From the NCBI GenBank assembly GCA_025766275.1, contig JAFKAC010000012.1, forward strand, positions 248,001 to 312,000: a stretch of 64,000 nt of DNA. Reading direction: 5' to 3'. Shown piece after piece: positions 11,239-23,900 of this stretch. Made by a program: the position numbers and the translations under genes. The stretch's first letter is position 1. Each line of letters starts with the position of its first letter. The notes under the pieces are model-generated. The model saw nothing but the letters and a program-made list of their open reading frames with translations. It was not told the origin of the DNA and made no database searches. Source of the stretch: Lactarius indigo (taxonomy: Eukaryota > Basidiomycota > Agaricomycetes > Russulales > Russulaceae).

Positions 11239-13209
11239 CTATAGCTTAAACCCACCAGCAAGGCCCATCACATTCTTCGGGTCAATCGCCTTCTTTATCC
11301 CATGCAGCCTAGGTAGATTCGCCCCATAAACTTCTTCCAGTGGTGTGTCAAACGACGCGTAATTCGGGTACACAGCCGCGTGCGACACATCTTGCCCATC
11401 CGCAACCGCAACCGCGGTGACCGCATCGGAGAAACTCCGTAACCCCTTACTTGCCGTGTCGTCCAGGGAAGCGTTGTTGTATACGAAAATGACAGCCGTA
11501 GGGAAGAGAGCATGAGAACGGTTGGGTGGATACGCAGAGGCGGGACCATGAGAGAATACATCCCTGGAAAATGGCTCGAGGGTGAATGTGACAGTGACAT
11601 TCGGGTCCAGGGCCCCGATTTTTCCTCCCCAGAACTACAGGCGTGCGTTTATTGAGTAATATTCGGATTTATGGAGCAAGACGACGCTCACCAAAGTCTG
11701 ATTCACAAATGCGTCGAAAACAGACGAAGAGTACTGCGTGACAGAGACACTGTTGAGGCGACCTCTATATCTTTTCATTAGCCATGTTTCTATCGCCAGA
11801 GTCTGGCAATAACCGACCGAGCTGTGTTGGGGGGATTTATGAAGGAGAGCGTTTTGAACATGTCAGCGAATGATCTCGTCTTGACATCGGACTGATTAGT
11901 CGGAATCGCCAAGAAGTCATCAAAAATACCCGGCGCGGGTGTGGGCGCATTGTAGAAAAGTACAGCAGCGGTTATTGCCTGGATAAATGCTATTTCCAGG
12001 TCTGAAACATATCGCATCGAATCGCAAAGACGTACCCCGGCTGGAGTGTAAATCACGGGGACATTCAATGCGGCCTTGGTGTCATTCTTCTGCTGGAACT
12101 TCAGGAGGGCTTTCTTCACTAAATGCAGTTGGTCTACATTGTAGTTAATGGTACCACCCTATCAAATTGAGTCGGCTTAAGAGCATCGGTGTCACGTCAA
12201 TCAATGGTACTGACCCAGACTTGGCCCTGGGGGACTGTCTTGTAAGTGAACTTGGTCACGATACCCTGTCATCAATGTCAGTTAAACTTTCTTTTCTATC
12301 GCCTTTCAAGGAAGTGGCGCACAAAGTTATTCCCTCCACCCTGAGAATATGTAGTCTCAGTGATGCGTCTCCATATGAAATTTCGAGTCACTTACCCGAA
12401 GTGCGAACCATAAATCTTTATTGTTTTGCGTCACATCTGTAATGGTCCCATTTGGTAGGACGAGCTCATATCTCGCCATGTTGTCGATGGTTAATCCGTA
12501 CTGGTTGCTCATGAAGGCATAACCTGTGACACGAAATCAGTCAGCGGTCAGCGTCCGAGTCGTGACATGGAGGTATCACCAACCGCCACCCAAAGTCAAC
12601 CCGGAAACACCGACTGTGGGTATGCGTCCTCCAACGACGTTGACTCCGGTTGAGTCGAGAGCGGCGTATACTTGGTCCCAAGTAACGCCAGGTCCAACGT
12701 CAACGGTCCCCATGGCATTATTGAGCTCGATGCAGCTAAATCGGGTCATGGAAATCTGGACCCCGTTCGTGGAAGAGAAGCCGGGATTAAAAGTATGACC
12801 CCCGCCTTTCACTGCGAAAGGTGTACGGGTGGATCCCAGGATGCGCAACTACCACAACATGCTATGAGTGGCGGTTATTATGAAAGGGAGGTACCGTACA
12901 ATCACGCTAACATCTGCCGCTGAGCCTGGCTCGACGGAGCACGCAGACGCCTGGCTGGACGAGACGATAGCATGCGCAATGTCAGAGTTATACTGGGTCG
13001 AGTCTTCACTTCTACGTCAGCCTGGTGCTAAATGAAGACGAACACGAGAGCCACGCACTGGGGTAGAACACTTGAGAGCAATCGGAAATGGCGTTAGCGA
13101 TTCTGCGGCAGGTATTCTGGTACCTCCCGGACGGTGTCGCTGTGAGAACAGAAGCATGCGAGAAGGGCGCCAGAGAGAAAGCGACCACTAAAAAGGTTGT
13201 CGAGAGCAT
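11239..13209 (-). CDS. BBE-like FAD-linked oxidoreductase, array copy 2
   Basis: Ten exons can be placed exactly: 13209-13059, 13003-12900, 12848-12584, 12523-12396, 12340-12323, 12265-12215, 12158-12036, 11978-11818, 11764-11692 and 11634-11239. They sum to 1470 nt, or 489 residues plus stop, a normal BBE-family length, and all introns have gt/ag ends. The protein has a signal peptide (MLSTTFLVVAFSLAPFSHAS), SACSVEPGS, LGSTRTPFAVKGGGH with the FAD-linking His, PTVGVSGLTLGGG, NQYGLTIDN, GGGNNFGIVTKF, FYNAPTPAPGIFDDFLAIP, FWGGKIGALDPN and the C-terminal NVMGLAGGFKL. The fifth exon is only 18 nt. The start was set at the second Met (13209) because the upstream Met at 13245 lies too close to the TATA-like motif at about 13270. 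Probably extracellular; the substrate is unknown. Confidence 0.9.
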
Positions 13210-13665
13210 ACTGATGTGAGAAAGGAGATTATTGAGACTGACCATTCAACCGTTGGTTCGCAACTTGGTATTATCCTTTTATCTCTGTCCTTTCACTGGC
13301 AGACCAACGTAAGATAGGTGAGAGGTCCGGAGTACATTAATGTGCCAACTGAACCGAGTCGGAGTCCGACTCATCGTGACACCATGTGCACCTAACTGAA
13401 TGGAGGTCGTGATACCCCCAAGGTGAGCATACATAAGGATCTTGGATTACTGTACCATTGACCTTCTTTCTTGACGGCAGCGGCGAGGCGTAAAGTAACG
13501 GCAGGAGCGTACGATAATAGAACCCAGAAGGTAGCGCATTGGGCAGGGACCCGACGAGAAACAATTCAAGCAGAAGTTACTTACCGGTGTAGAAATCGAT
13601 GACTCGACTTGGGCCCTTAAGTCGAAACGTCAGTCCCTTAGTTACCTGCACCTCCCATACGACTT

Positions 13666-13692
13666 GGGGGGGGGGGGGGGGGGGGGGGGGGG
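13666..13692 (+). repeat. Poly(G) tract of 27
   Basis: An uninterrupted run of 27 G in the BBE copy 2 upstream region. The paralogous site in copy 3 (about 18537) has only two G, so this is a local expansion. Such tracts are prone to slippage and sequencing error, so the exact length is uncertain. Confidence 0.8.
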
Positions 13693-14293
13693 TGACGACG
13701 GAGTTTGATAAACAGTAGCTTCATGATACTACCTGGGCCAATCTGGCAGTCACGATCCAAGCTAAATATAAAACAAAAACCACCGCTCATTCTCAGGCCG
13801 AGGCTGAGGCTTAGGCTTCCATCAACCACATACCTGAACGATGGTTATGTGAAATTAAACTTTAGAGAATACCATGCCACTAAGGCGGGTCGCTGTTGCA
13901 GCCACAAATGACCGTGATGAACGGTGCTACTCGGGCCCAAAGTCAGGTTTCCCACGGTCGATCCCGACCACCAGGCGACCCGCCTCCGTGACTCAGACAC
14001 CAACGACTCACGAGAACTAAACACCGGACACATAGACATACCCTAAAAACCACTATAGTGGAGGCTAGGGACTTGGAACCCCCCACAGAGATTAGTACTG
14101 TACCAAACTTGGTACAAAGCGTGCGTACTGAAGCAAGTACTGAAGTACTAGTTGACCTTGCGAATATAGTATATTGTACCCTCCCAGCCCCTACTCCGTG
14201 CAATAGATCATCGATCAACTGTGATATAGCCAGCTCATGCCCCCCAGGAACGCTAAAACGAGCAAACGAGCAGCCACCCTGAAGCCAGTGCTG

Positions 14294-14315
14294 CCCCCCC
14301 CCCCCCCCCCCCCCC
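14294..14315 (+). repeat. Poly(C) tract of 22
   Basis: An uninterrupted run of 22 C, followed by an A-rich stretch. It is complementary to the G27 tract 600 bp away. The exact length is uncertain for the usual homopolymer reasons. Confidence 0.8.
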
Positions 14316-14416
14316 AAAGAAAAAAAAACAAAAAGTCTATACACATCCAAACGAACCCAACTGATGGAAGGTAAGAACATCAACCGGTTCTACCTCAACT
14401 AAGCGAACCGCCGCTT

Positions 14417-14578
14417 CTTTTTTTTTTTTGGATCTACGTTTATTCCAGGATATATAACAGAGTTACAGACCGGTCGTAGCGAGACCCACTACATTAATGA
14501 AACACGATCTCGTCTGTAAGGTGCCCCTGAGTCACGTGTAAATGACCGAAGATCAGTGAAGAACCTACTGTGACAAAC
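14417..14578 (-). mobile_element. 5'-truncated poly(A) retroelement insertion with target-site duplication
   Basis: Read on the minus strand, the insertion ends in a conserved 3' tail, GGTCTGTAACTCTGTT then ATATATCCTGGAATAAA and GATCC, followed by a run of 12 A (T at 14418-14429). It is flanked by the direct repeat accgccgctt at 14407-14416 and 14579-14588. The same 3' tail ends the insertions at 54357-54605 and 25462-25500, which have different lengths. A fixed 3' end, a poly(A) tail, variable 5' truncation and short target-site duplications are the marks of target-primed reverse transcription by a LINE, or of a SINE using one. Confidence 0.7.
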
Positions 14579-14739
14579 ACCGCCGCTTACTTCCCATACA
14601 CCCCTTACGAACCCTGGGAAACCATGCCCGACGCCACCGCAACAATACCTTGGACCACTTTACGCCACCAAGAGCTTCCACTATCCCCCCAAAACACCCG
14701 ATCGACAAGGACACTGCCATAAGACCCGACCAAACACGG

Positions 14740-15950
14740 GCCCTGTCGCCCCCATGGATCTATCACCCTACCAAATTATAAGGCCCGAAGCCAAGGGAGG
14801 ACTGCGCAATCTCTATGAATCGCCCTCAAACTGACTCCAAGGGACCCATGCCGTCCCTCATAGCCTTCTGTGATGTAGATGTGGGCTGCCAGTGGGGAGA
14901 ACACGCAGTTCTGAGTTAGTCGCGTTAACGACAGACGCCACACCTCTTGCCCTATATCGTTTTTTTTTATGTCACGGCGTCCAGTAGGCAAAGTCTCGTC
15001 GCGCTTCGGCTTGGGACGTGTGTCAAGATATATCAAACTTGCAGTTCTCGTACCAAGTCTGAAACTTGCCGCGCGTGACAGCGGTCAATGGCAGTGGTTC
15101 AGGTAGTTGTCTTGGAACTGCGACTTAACATTTCCAGTGCATGGTCGTCAAGTGGGTAAACACGCTTTCGATTTATCACAAAACTATCTGAATGTTGATT
15201 ACGAGCGTGAGGAATATCCCGTTCTTCCTCGCTGATCACTCCACAACGAGCCCTATCCAACAAATGCAAGTAAATTTAGGCCCAGGACAATTGGTCTTAT
15301 TCTGTGACTCACATCCCAGGATATAAATTGAATCTACTTTTTATAAAAAAAAAAGAAGAACACTATTTGATGGGCGCCCGGTGACTCGAAGTGGTGAATG
15401 TTACAGGGCGCTCGAAGACACTTTACGATGGGGTAGACTGGTTTGATGTGGCTCAACTTGCTACTAGGTTTCCTAAAAAAGGCTTTCGCTGCGGCTGATA
15501 GAAGATGACCCATTTTGCCAAGATCTAGGAAAGATTGCGGACATCCCGAGTTCAATCCGATCACATTCTCTGGAGTGGAGGTGGCGAGTGCTCTCCTTGT
15601 TCTTGTCCGCGAAGGTGTGAGCTGAGCTGTGCCTGTGGCGGGAACTGATCTGTTTGACAGAGACTCCCCTCGAGATCCTGAGTGTGGCCCTATCCGTCTA
15701 GAACGAAAGCGATCTTTAACGCTTGACCGATCCTGGGGATATCCACGGGTACGACCTCTTTTTAGTTCAGAAGATGGTTGCCGAATTACCCCTGTATTCA
15801 ACTCCTTTGTCCTCCCTGTGAGGACACAATCAGATGAGATTTAGACTCGAACAGCACTGTTTCCTTTTTCGGACGCAAGATTAAAAGCGCGAAAAGCATA
15901 CTGAGGAGCGACTCCCACTAGCCGAGATCCCGCCTTGGCCTCAAGGATGA
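14740..15950. repeat. BBE-array linker repeat (short version)
   Basis: This stretch is clearly paralogous to 20580-21900 and to 43060-43990, for example around the shared motif gacagac.ccgc.cctctt and the later cgatc tt.a.cgc..gaccgatc. In each place it lies downstream of a BBE copy or at the array end, so it belongs to the tandem unit. Short open frames occur in it, but they are not conserved between copies, so I do not call a gene. Confidence 0.55.
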
Positions 15951-16072
15951 GAAAATATAACATTAGGGACCAATTAGTAAACATATACAATATCATTAAA
16001 TGTCCCAATCACAGGACCCACAAGGAGGAAGAGGAGTATGGCCAGTTCGAACGAACCCATCCGAATCATTCT

Positions 16073-18036
16073 TCACAGCTTAAACCCCCCAGCAAGACCC
16101 ATCACATTCTCCGGGTCGATCACCTTTCTGATCGCATGCAGGCGAGGTAGATTCGCCCCATAAATGTCTTCCAGCGGTGTGTCAAACAACGCGTAATTTG
16201 GGTACACAGACGCGTGCGACACATTCTGCCCATCCGCAACTGCCACCGCGGTGACCGCATCGGAGTAACTCCGCAAACCCTTACTTACCGTGTCATCTAG
16301 GGAAGCATTTCCGTATGCGAAAGTGACAGCCGTAGGGAAGAGAGCATGAGAACGGTCGGGTGGGTACGCAGAGGCGGAACCGTGAGAGAACATATCCTTG
16401 AGGAATGGCTCGAGGGTGATTGCGAGGGTGACATTTGAATCTAGTGCTCCGATCTTTCCTCCCCAGAACTACAGACACACCATTGAGAGAGATTTGGACG
16501 CGTACAGGAGGTGGCGCTCACCAAAGTCTGATTCACGAATGCGTCGAAAACAGCTGGAGAGTACTGCGTGACTGAGACACCATTGACGCGACCTCTATAT
16601 CTTTTTATCAGTCATGTTTCGTCGCCAAAATCGAGAGACGACAAACCGAACTGTGTTGGGAGGATTTATAAAGGCGAGGCTGTTGAACATGTCGGCGAAT
16701 GATCTCGTCTTGACATCGGATTGATTAGTCGGAATCGCCAAAAAGTCATCGAAAATTCCCGGCGCGGGTGTAGGTGCATTGTAGAAAAGCACAGCAGCGG
16801 ATACGGCCTGGATGGATGATATCTCCTGGTTTGTAAACGATAACATTGAAATGTAAGGACGTACCCCCGCCGGAGTATAGATAATGGGGACATTCAATGC
16901 GGCCTTGGTGTCATTCTTCTGCTGGAACTTCACGACGGCATCCTTCACTAAATCCAATTGGTCTACATTGTAGTTAAGAGTACCACCCTATCAAATCGAG
17001 TCAGCCCGAAAAATGAGGGTCACGTCAATTAGAAATACTGACCCAGACTTGGCCCTGAGGAACTGTCTTGTGAGTGAACTTGGTCACGATACCCTGTCAT
17101 CAAATGTCAATCAAACTTCCTTTTCTATCGCTTTGCACAGAATTATCGCACAAAGTTGTTTCCTCCACCCTGAGAATATGCGGTTTCAGTGAAGCGTATC
17201 CCCTTGGCTCAGTGGTCCAAATTACTTACCCGAAGTGCAAACCATAAATCTTTATTGCTTTGTGTCACATTCGTAATGGTCCCGTTTGGTAGCACGAGCT
17301 CATATTTCTCCATATTGTCGATTCCCAATCCGTACTGGTTGCTCATGAAGGCAAAACCTGTCACACGGTCAGTAGTCATCGTCGTGAAATGGAGCTATCA
17401 CCAACCGCCGCCCAACGTCAAACCAGAAACGCCGACGGTAGGTATGCGTCCCCCAACAATGTTGACTCCGGTTGAATCGAGAGCTGCGTATACTTGGTCC
17501 CAAGTGACGCCAGGTCCAGCGTCGACGGTACCAGTGGCGTTATTGAGCACTATGTTGCTGAATCGGGTCAAGGAAATCTGGACCCCGGTCGTGGAAGAGA
17601 AGCCAGGATTGAATGCATGACCCCCGCCTTTCACCGCAAAAGGCGTTCGTGTGGATCCCAAGATACGCAACTACCACGATACGTTGTAAGTGGTAGCTGT
17701 TATCAACGCAACTCGGACATACGTACAATAGCGCTAACATCTGCTGCTGAGCCTGGCTCGACGGAGCACGCAGATACCTGGGTAGACGAGACAATAGCGT
17801 GCTCAATGTCAGCGTTATACTGGGTCGAGTCTTCACCTCTACGTCAGCCTGGCGCTAAGCGAAGGCGAACATGAGAGCCACGCACTGGGGTAGAACACTT
17901 GAGAGGAATTGGAAATGGCGGAGGCGATTCTACGACAGGTATTTTGGTACCGATCGGACGGTGTTGCTGTGAGAACAGAAGCATGCGAGAGAGATGCGAG
18001 AGAGAAGGCGACAACTAAGAAAGTTGCTGAGAGCAT
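16073..18036 (-). CDS. BBE-like FAD-linked oxidoreductase, array copy 3
   Basis: Intact by eye. It has the signal peptide MLSATFLVVAFSLASLSHAS, then STQYNADIEHAIVSS and SACSVEPGS, the FAD domain with AVKGGGHAFNPGFSST and PTVGVSGLTLGGG, NQYGLGIDN, the 18-nt GGGNNF microexon (17152-17169), GIVTKFTHKTVPQGQVW, FYNAPTPAPGIFDDFLAIP, VTQYSPAVFDAFVNQTL, FWGGKIGALDSN, and the ending NVMGLAGGFKL. Splice sites match copy 2. The start was placed at 18036 because the TATA-like motif (18087-18102, minus strand) leaves no room for transcription to include the Met at 18072. It is predicted to be secreted and to use FAD linked through a single His. Confidence 0.88.
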
Positions 18037-18130
18037 ACTGTTGTGAGAAAGGAGGTTATCGGGACTGACCATTGGTTCGCAGCGCAGTCTTATCCTTTTA
18101 TCTCCGTCCTTTCATGCCGGCGTAAGCTAG
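18037..18130 (-). promoter_or_regulatory. Conserved core promoter of the BBE genes (copy 3 example)
   Basis: The minus-strand motif GGAGATAAAAGGATAAGACT at about 18086-18105 lies some 50-65 bp before the signal-peptide Met. It recurs before the other BBE copies (near 13270, 30730, 33940 and 41412; a variant near 6965). Conservation of position suggests a TATA box. This is an inference from spacing, since transcript starts cannot be seen. Confidence 0.5.
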
Positions 18131-21100
18131 GAGCTGATCCGGAGTAGAATGTGCCTATGACATACAAACTCGACGACCGGAGTGTCAGGAAGACGGCGCT
18201 GCCACAGATCCACAGCCTCCATCTCACACCGCGTGCGCCTAATGGAGGTCGTGATACCCCCCGACGCGAGCGGACATGAGCATCTTGTAACTCCATGAGT
18301 CTTCCTTTGTTCTTGATGACGGCAGATATCCAAGCAGCGAAGAGGTAAAGCGACGGCAGGAGTGTACCACGATAATAGGATCCAGAAGGCATATCAGATA
18401 GTGGCTCGACGAGAAACCATCCAAGCAGGAGTTAAAAATATCCGGTATAGAAATCAGTGACTAAGCTTGAGCCCTTTCTGAGGGATCAAAGGCATCAGTC
18501 CCTTGCGCTGGCAGCTGCCTACACCCTCTGTACGACTTGGTGCGACAACCGTGACTGAACTTCATATACTAGTTCCATATCCACCGAGTCTGTCAAAGAG
18601 TCAGGAACAAACAACCAACTGACCCGACCTGGTAGTCACGGCCCGGGCTAAATATAGCACAGAATTGCCACCAACCAAACACACCCCCGTTGATGTCATG
18701 AATGACGAAGATCTGAATATCCAGAGAGGAATACCGCGCCAAAAGGACGGCCAATAACCAGTTGACTGCGATGAATGATGTGAGAAATTGAGAATGAGAA
18801 CGGCGGGTATCACCACCTGATGACCTATCAATCGGTGGGACCTGATTTTCATTCTCCCATTCATTCTCTCACCTTTACATCATTAACAGAAGGCGACACG
18901 CATGCCAGTGGGCTATGTGGCGAACTGACGCTCTGGCGCCTGCGGCCAACTCGGCTATGGAAACGCGAAAGGTCCATTTCGTGCCAAACACCGGCAGTCG
19001 GTCGGCGACCCAGGCAGCCGGGTATGCATGTCGTCACTTCTGTATTACTAGCGGCGAGGAACACCGTTTCAACAATAGAAACGGACTAGCGGGAGTCCTA
19101 AGCTCCCGAGTCTACTAGATGCCCCAAGAGATGCCCCGTCGAAGGGGTTTCAACCCTTCAGCGCTTCAGAGCTTAGTTTGGCGCTTAGCGTTTACCCAGG
19201 GCCCTACGCTGGCACTCATGGTTCCGATGGAGTGCGTCAGAGAGCTGGAAGAACGGAAGGACAACCCTTTTCTGCATCATGGGGGGTAAGCCGTGATCAA
19301 GCCGGAGGACAGACCGGGGTTTGGAGCCCGGCGTGAATTGTTTCATCCTTTCCTGTTACATACTCTGTCACATAGTCAGCCTTGATTCTCGAGAAAGCAC
19401 AAAATCGCGGACCGGATCTGGGGCGGTGCTGTTTCTAGGGTACAGCCTACTGTACAGCCATCAGGGAAATGGAGATGCTGCAAACTAATCTTTCAAATCA
19501 CGGCTTTATAAACACTATTATAAGATCGCGAAACTATGGGGAACATTTCCATTACTGTCTGCCAGTGAGCGGAAACTGCACAGAGCTCAGCAGAAGACCT
19601 GCTAAGATAAGTGAGGCAACTAAGACAAGTGAGGCAATAACTGAGCCTGACCCACGATGGACTTCCAACACCATACCACATGGTAACACTGGGGCACAAC
19701 TTGTGTCCCCTTCCCTATCAATGATGGAGTAAACGATCAAGAGCAGGGACTATGACAAGGTAAGTTGGGGGGGGGGGGGGCGGGGCGGCAATAGTCCCAT
19801 TGACACAGAGTACGAAGAAACTGACTTTGAATCAGTTTTAGTCAATGCAGTCCTCAGCCACGAGGCAGGAAAGGGTCAGGTAGACTGTTACGCGCTGTGT
19901 ATCGTATGTATTCGGGTGCAAGGGCTGCCCTCGAAGGGTTAATTACCCGACACTTCGCGTCCCTAGGGCGCACGACGGTAATAATAGTAGCAAATGTAAT
20001 TAGACCGTTCAAGGAATATGTACTCCAGGCAGTAAATATAGACCGAATACCCCAATTCTTTCAGAATCGTACCTTCCCAGGTTTGCATGATGGGGTTTGC
20101 ATCACTCGCAAGAGGCGGTGCACACGGCATATGAGGCGCAAATTTGGATATAAAAGGAAGTTCGATGTGGGAAAAAAATACACGCACACGTGAGCTCACG
20201 CCTCAACGTCTCAAGGGCAACTCAAACGCGATGCCAGTGAGGAGTAGCCTGAGACCGGGTCATAGTCTTTCTCAGGCAAGCCTCTCCATTGGCTTCTTTC
20301 CGGTGAGGATCATCCCCTTGGCCCAGTCGATGAATAACAAGGCAGGTACTGCTGTCCTTGTATTGTAGGTTGCACAGTTCCTGATCTCCGCAGAAGATTT
20401 GCAAGCTTCTTTGTTTGAACCCAAGCCCGGAGCCTGGACACTGCCATTTATATATATCTCCAGCGCGCACGGTCCCGGAAGAGGATGCAATTCTCATTTG
20501 TCTTATCCTGTTGCTATTGTTATCAGCTTCTGACATAAATTTGGAATCCAATTTGTTCATGGAGTAATCTTGTTCCGTTAATGCGTTCACAGTTGGAGGA
20601 TTTGGTAGCACCAAGAGACCCCACGCCTTCCTAAAATGTACTGGCTTTGTCTCTGCGCCTCCCGTGACGCTGCGTGTGCTGTCCTCAGGCGACAAATGTG
20701 TGGCGTAGGCATATGGTGGGCTAAGTACACCCGGTCATAAGTTGGTCGCGTTGACGACAGACACCGCGCCTCTTCTTGCACGACATTGTTTTTCTGCATT
20801 ACGGCGCCTCGTGGGCGAAGTGTCGTTGCGCTTCGACTAGGGATGCGTGCCAAGATAAGGTGTACTAAATGTATGGTTCTTGCACCAGACCCGGGCCCGA
20901 GACTTGCCGCGCGTGACAGCGGTCAACGGCAGTTGCTCAGTTGCCTTTGGGGGCTCTGCCTTAACATTCCTGGCGTGTAATCGCAAATGTGCTTTCCACT
21001 GACTACGAAACAGTATGAATGTTGGAGACCAGAGCGACTCGTAGGAATATCCCATTCTTCACCATTCTTCCTCGCCACTCACTCCTCAACGAGCCCCATC

Positions 21101-21933
21101 TGACAAGTATAAGCTTGAGTATAAGTTAGCCTCTATTAAACTTTGCATCCCACCATATAATTTGATCAAAAAAACCTATCTGACAGGCATCCGGTGATTC
21201 GAAATAGACCTTGGCTCAATGTTCCAGGGCACTCCAAAGAAGGCTGATGTTTTACGAGATGGCAGACTTGTTTGGTGTAGTTTACCAGATTTCCAAAGGA
21301 GACTACTGCTGTGGCTGCTGTGATAGAAGATGACTTGTACTGTTGCAGCCTAGGAAAGATTGCGGTCATCCCTGATTCATTCATATCATATTCTCTGGAA
21401 GTAGAGGCGGCGAGCGCTCTTGTCCTTGCCTACCAAGGTGTGAACTGAGCCAGGCTTGACCCGGGAAATGATCTCTTTTACAAGAGCTCCCTTCAAGACC
21501 TTTGTGTAGTACCATCCGTTCAGGACGAAAGGTGATCCTTAACGCCTAACCGATCTTGTAGAGAACCATGGGTACAGCCTCTATGTAGCAGAAAGATGGC
21601 CGCCAAATCACCCCTGCACCAGCTCGAATCATTTCTCCGGCGTCCCTGCTAGTGAGAACTCAATTGGATGAGACACGAACGGTCCTTTTTCCTTTATCAG
21701 ATACAAGATCAAAAGTGCGAAGAGCGTGTTGAAGATGAAAACACTTCTAAAAGCTTCGTCCCGCTAGCCAAGGTCTCGCCTGTTCCCAAGGATGAGAAAA
21801 GGAATTACATTGGGAGATCAATTAGTTATCTATATACATCTATTAAATGTTCCATTTACAGGGCCCAAAAGGACCGGAAAAGGAGGGCTGGTACTCAGTA
21901 TTAAGGACTCCACCCGAGTCATTCTTCGTAGGA
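18131..21933. repeat. Long BBE-array linker between copies 3 and 4
   Basis: Noncoding by my reading. The parts around 18815-19110 and 19440-21700 are paralogous to 41800-43900 upstream of copy 7, in the same order. A G14 run at 19767-19780 sits where the paralogue has ttggggcggc, another homopolymer expansion. The last 120 bp (about 21810-21930) are the 3' linker that precedes nearly every BBE stop codon, with ggaaaagga and cagtattaagga.tcc. No conserved frame was found on comparing the two long copies. Confidence 0.5.
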
Positions 21934-23900
21934 TCATATCTTGAACCCGCTAGCAAGGCCCATCACATTCTTCGGGTCAACCGCCTTCTTGATCGCACGC
22001 AGCCGAGGTAGATTCTCCCCATAAATGTCTTCCACCGGCGTGTCAAACAACGCGTAATTCGGGTACACAGCCGCGTGCGACACATCTTGCCCATCCGCCA
22101 CCGCTGCTGCAGTGACCGTATCGGAGAAATTCCGCAACCCCTTACTTACCGTATCGTCCAGGGAAGCATTGCTGTATGTGAAACTAACCGCCGTAGGGAA
22201 GAGAGCGTGAGAACGGTCGGGTGGGTACGCAGAGTCAGAACCGTGAGAGAACAGATCCTCGAGAAATACCTCGAGGGTGACTGCGATGGTGAAATTTGGA
22301 TCTAGTGATCCGATCTTTCCTCCCCAGAACTACAGGCGCACGGTCGTTGGATAAGATTTAGATGCATGCGATAAGATGGTGCTCACCAAAGTCTGATTCA
22401 CGAATGCGTCGAAAACAGATGGAGAGTACTGCGTGACTGAGACACTGTTGAGGAGACCTCTATACCTTTTAATCAGCCATGTTTTATCCCCAGAGTCCAG
22501 CGATGACCGACCGAGCTGATTTGGGAGAAATTATGAAGGAGAAGGTGTTGAAAAAGTCAACGAATGATCTCGTCTTGACATCGGACTGATTTGTCGGAAT
22601 CGCCAACAAGTCATCGAAAATTCCCGGCGCGGGTGTGGGCGCATTGTAGAAAACGAGGGCACCGGATAAGGCCTGGATGGATGATATTTCTCGGTTTGTA
22701 AAGGATAACATTGAAACCTGAGGACTTACCCCGGCTGGGCTATAAATTACGGGGACACTCAATGCAGCCTTGGGGTCATTCTTCTGCTGGAACTTCAGGA
22801 GGGCTTCCTTCACTAAATCCAATTGGTCTACGTTGTAGTTAAGAACACCACTCTATCGAATCGAGTCAGCTCTCGAGTATGATCACGTCAATCGGTGTTA
22901 CTGACCCAGACTTGGCTCTGGGGAACCGTCTTGTAAGTGAACTTTGTTACGATACCCTGTCATCAATGTCAATCAAGCTTTCTTTTCTATCGCTTTGCAA
23001 GGAAGTGTCGCACATAGTTGTTTCCTTCACCCTGAGAATATGTGGCCTCAGTGAAGTGTCTCCCTCGGAAGTGCAAGTCTACTTACCCGAAGTGCGAACC
23101 ATAAATCGTCATCACTCTGTGTCACATTTTTTATGGTCCCGTTTGGTAGGACAAGTTCATATCCTGCCATATTGTCGATGGTTAATCCGTACTGGTTGCT
23201 CATGAAAGCAAAAACCTGTCGAAATCTCGGTCAGCGGTCAGCGTCGTGACATGGAAGTGTCACCGACCGCCACCCAAAGTCAATCCGGAAATGCCGACTG
23301 AAGGTACACGTCCTCCAACGACTTGAGCCCTGTTGAGTCAAGAGCTGTGTATATTTGGTCCCAAATAACACCAGGTCCAGCGTCGACGGTACCAGTGGCA
23401 TTATTGAACTCGATATTGTTGAATCGGGCCATGGAAATCTGGACCCCTGTCGTAGAAGAGAATCGAGGATGAAACGCATGACCTCCGCCTTTGACCGCGA
23501 AAGGTGTACGAGTGGACCCCAAGATGCGCAACTATCACAATACACTGTGAGTGACGACTATTATTAAAGTGGTCAGAAGCACGTACAATCACACTGACAT
23601 CTTCTGCTGAGCCTGGCTCGACAGAGCACGCAGATACCTGACTGGATGAGACGAGAGCATGCTCAATGTCACTGTTATACTGGGTCGAGTCTTCACCTCT
23701 ACGTCAGCCTGTGCTAAACGACGGGAACATGAGAGCCACGCACTAGGGTAGAATAGTTGAGAGGAATTGGAAATGGCGGAGGCGATTCTGCGACAGGTAC
23801 TTTGGTACCGATCGGACGATGTTGCTGTGGGAGTAGAAGCCCACAAAGAGAATGCGATAGAGAAGGCGACAACTAAGGAAGTTGTTGAATGTTTGAGCAT
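21934..23900 (-). pseudogene. BBE-like FAD-linked oxidoreductase, array copy 4, frameshifted
   Basis: All ten exons are recognisable, and the C-terminal exon is open to NVMGLASGFKI. In the FAD-domain exon one base is missing around 23321-23330 relative to the other copies, so after LDSTGL the frame changes and reaches TGA at about 23280. The next exon begins with one extra T (GTTTTTGC, about 23209-23216), which would restore the frame, but only after that stop. The microexon reads GEGNNY instead of GGGNNF (23014-23031). The signal peptide exon is intact (MLKHSTTSLVVAFSIAF). Unless a sequencing error explains the missing base, this copy does not make a full enzyme. Confidence 0.65.

Larger units (their letters stand above)
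13210..14416. other. Upstream region of BBE copy 2 with G and C homopolymers
   Basis: The promoter of copy 2 (TATA-like motif near 13270) is followed by repeated BBE upstream sequence. A run of 27 G (13666-13692) falls where copy 3 simply reads cttggtgcgac. A run of 22 C (14294-14315) lies 600 bp further on, so the two runs are complementary. No gene is recognised between them. Confidence 0.5.

Noticed and set aside
19130..19170. Possible tRNA T-arm around ggggtttcaaccc
   Set aside because: No A box or acceptor stem pairs with it.
20222..20695. 157-codon minus-strand frame in the linker between BBE copies 3 and 4
   Set aside because: The paralogous linker near 42600-42950 does not keep the frame, so it is unlikely to be coding.
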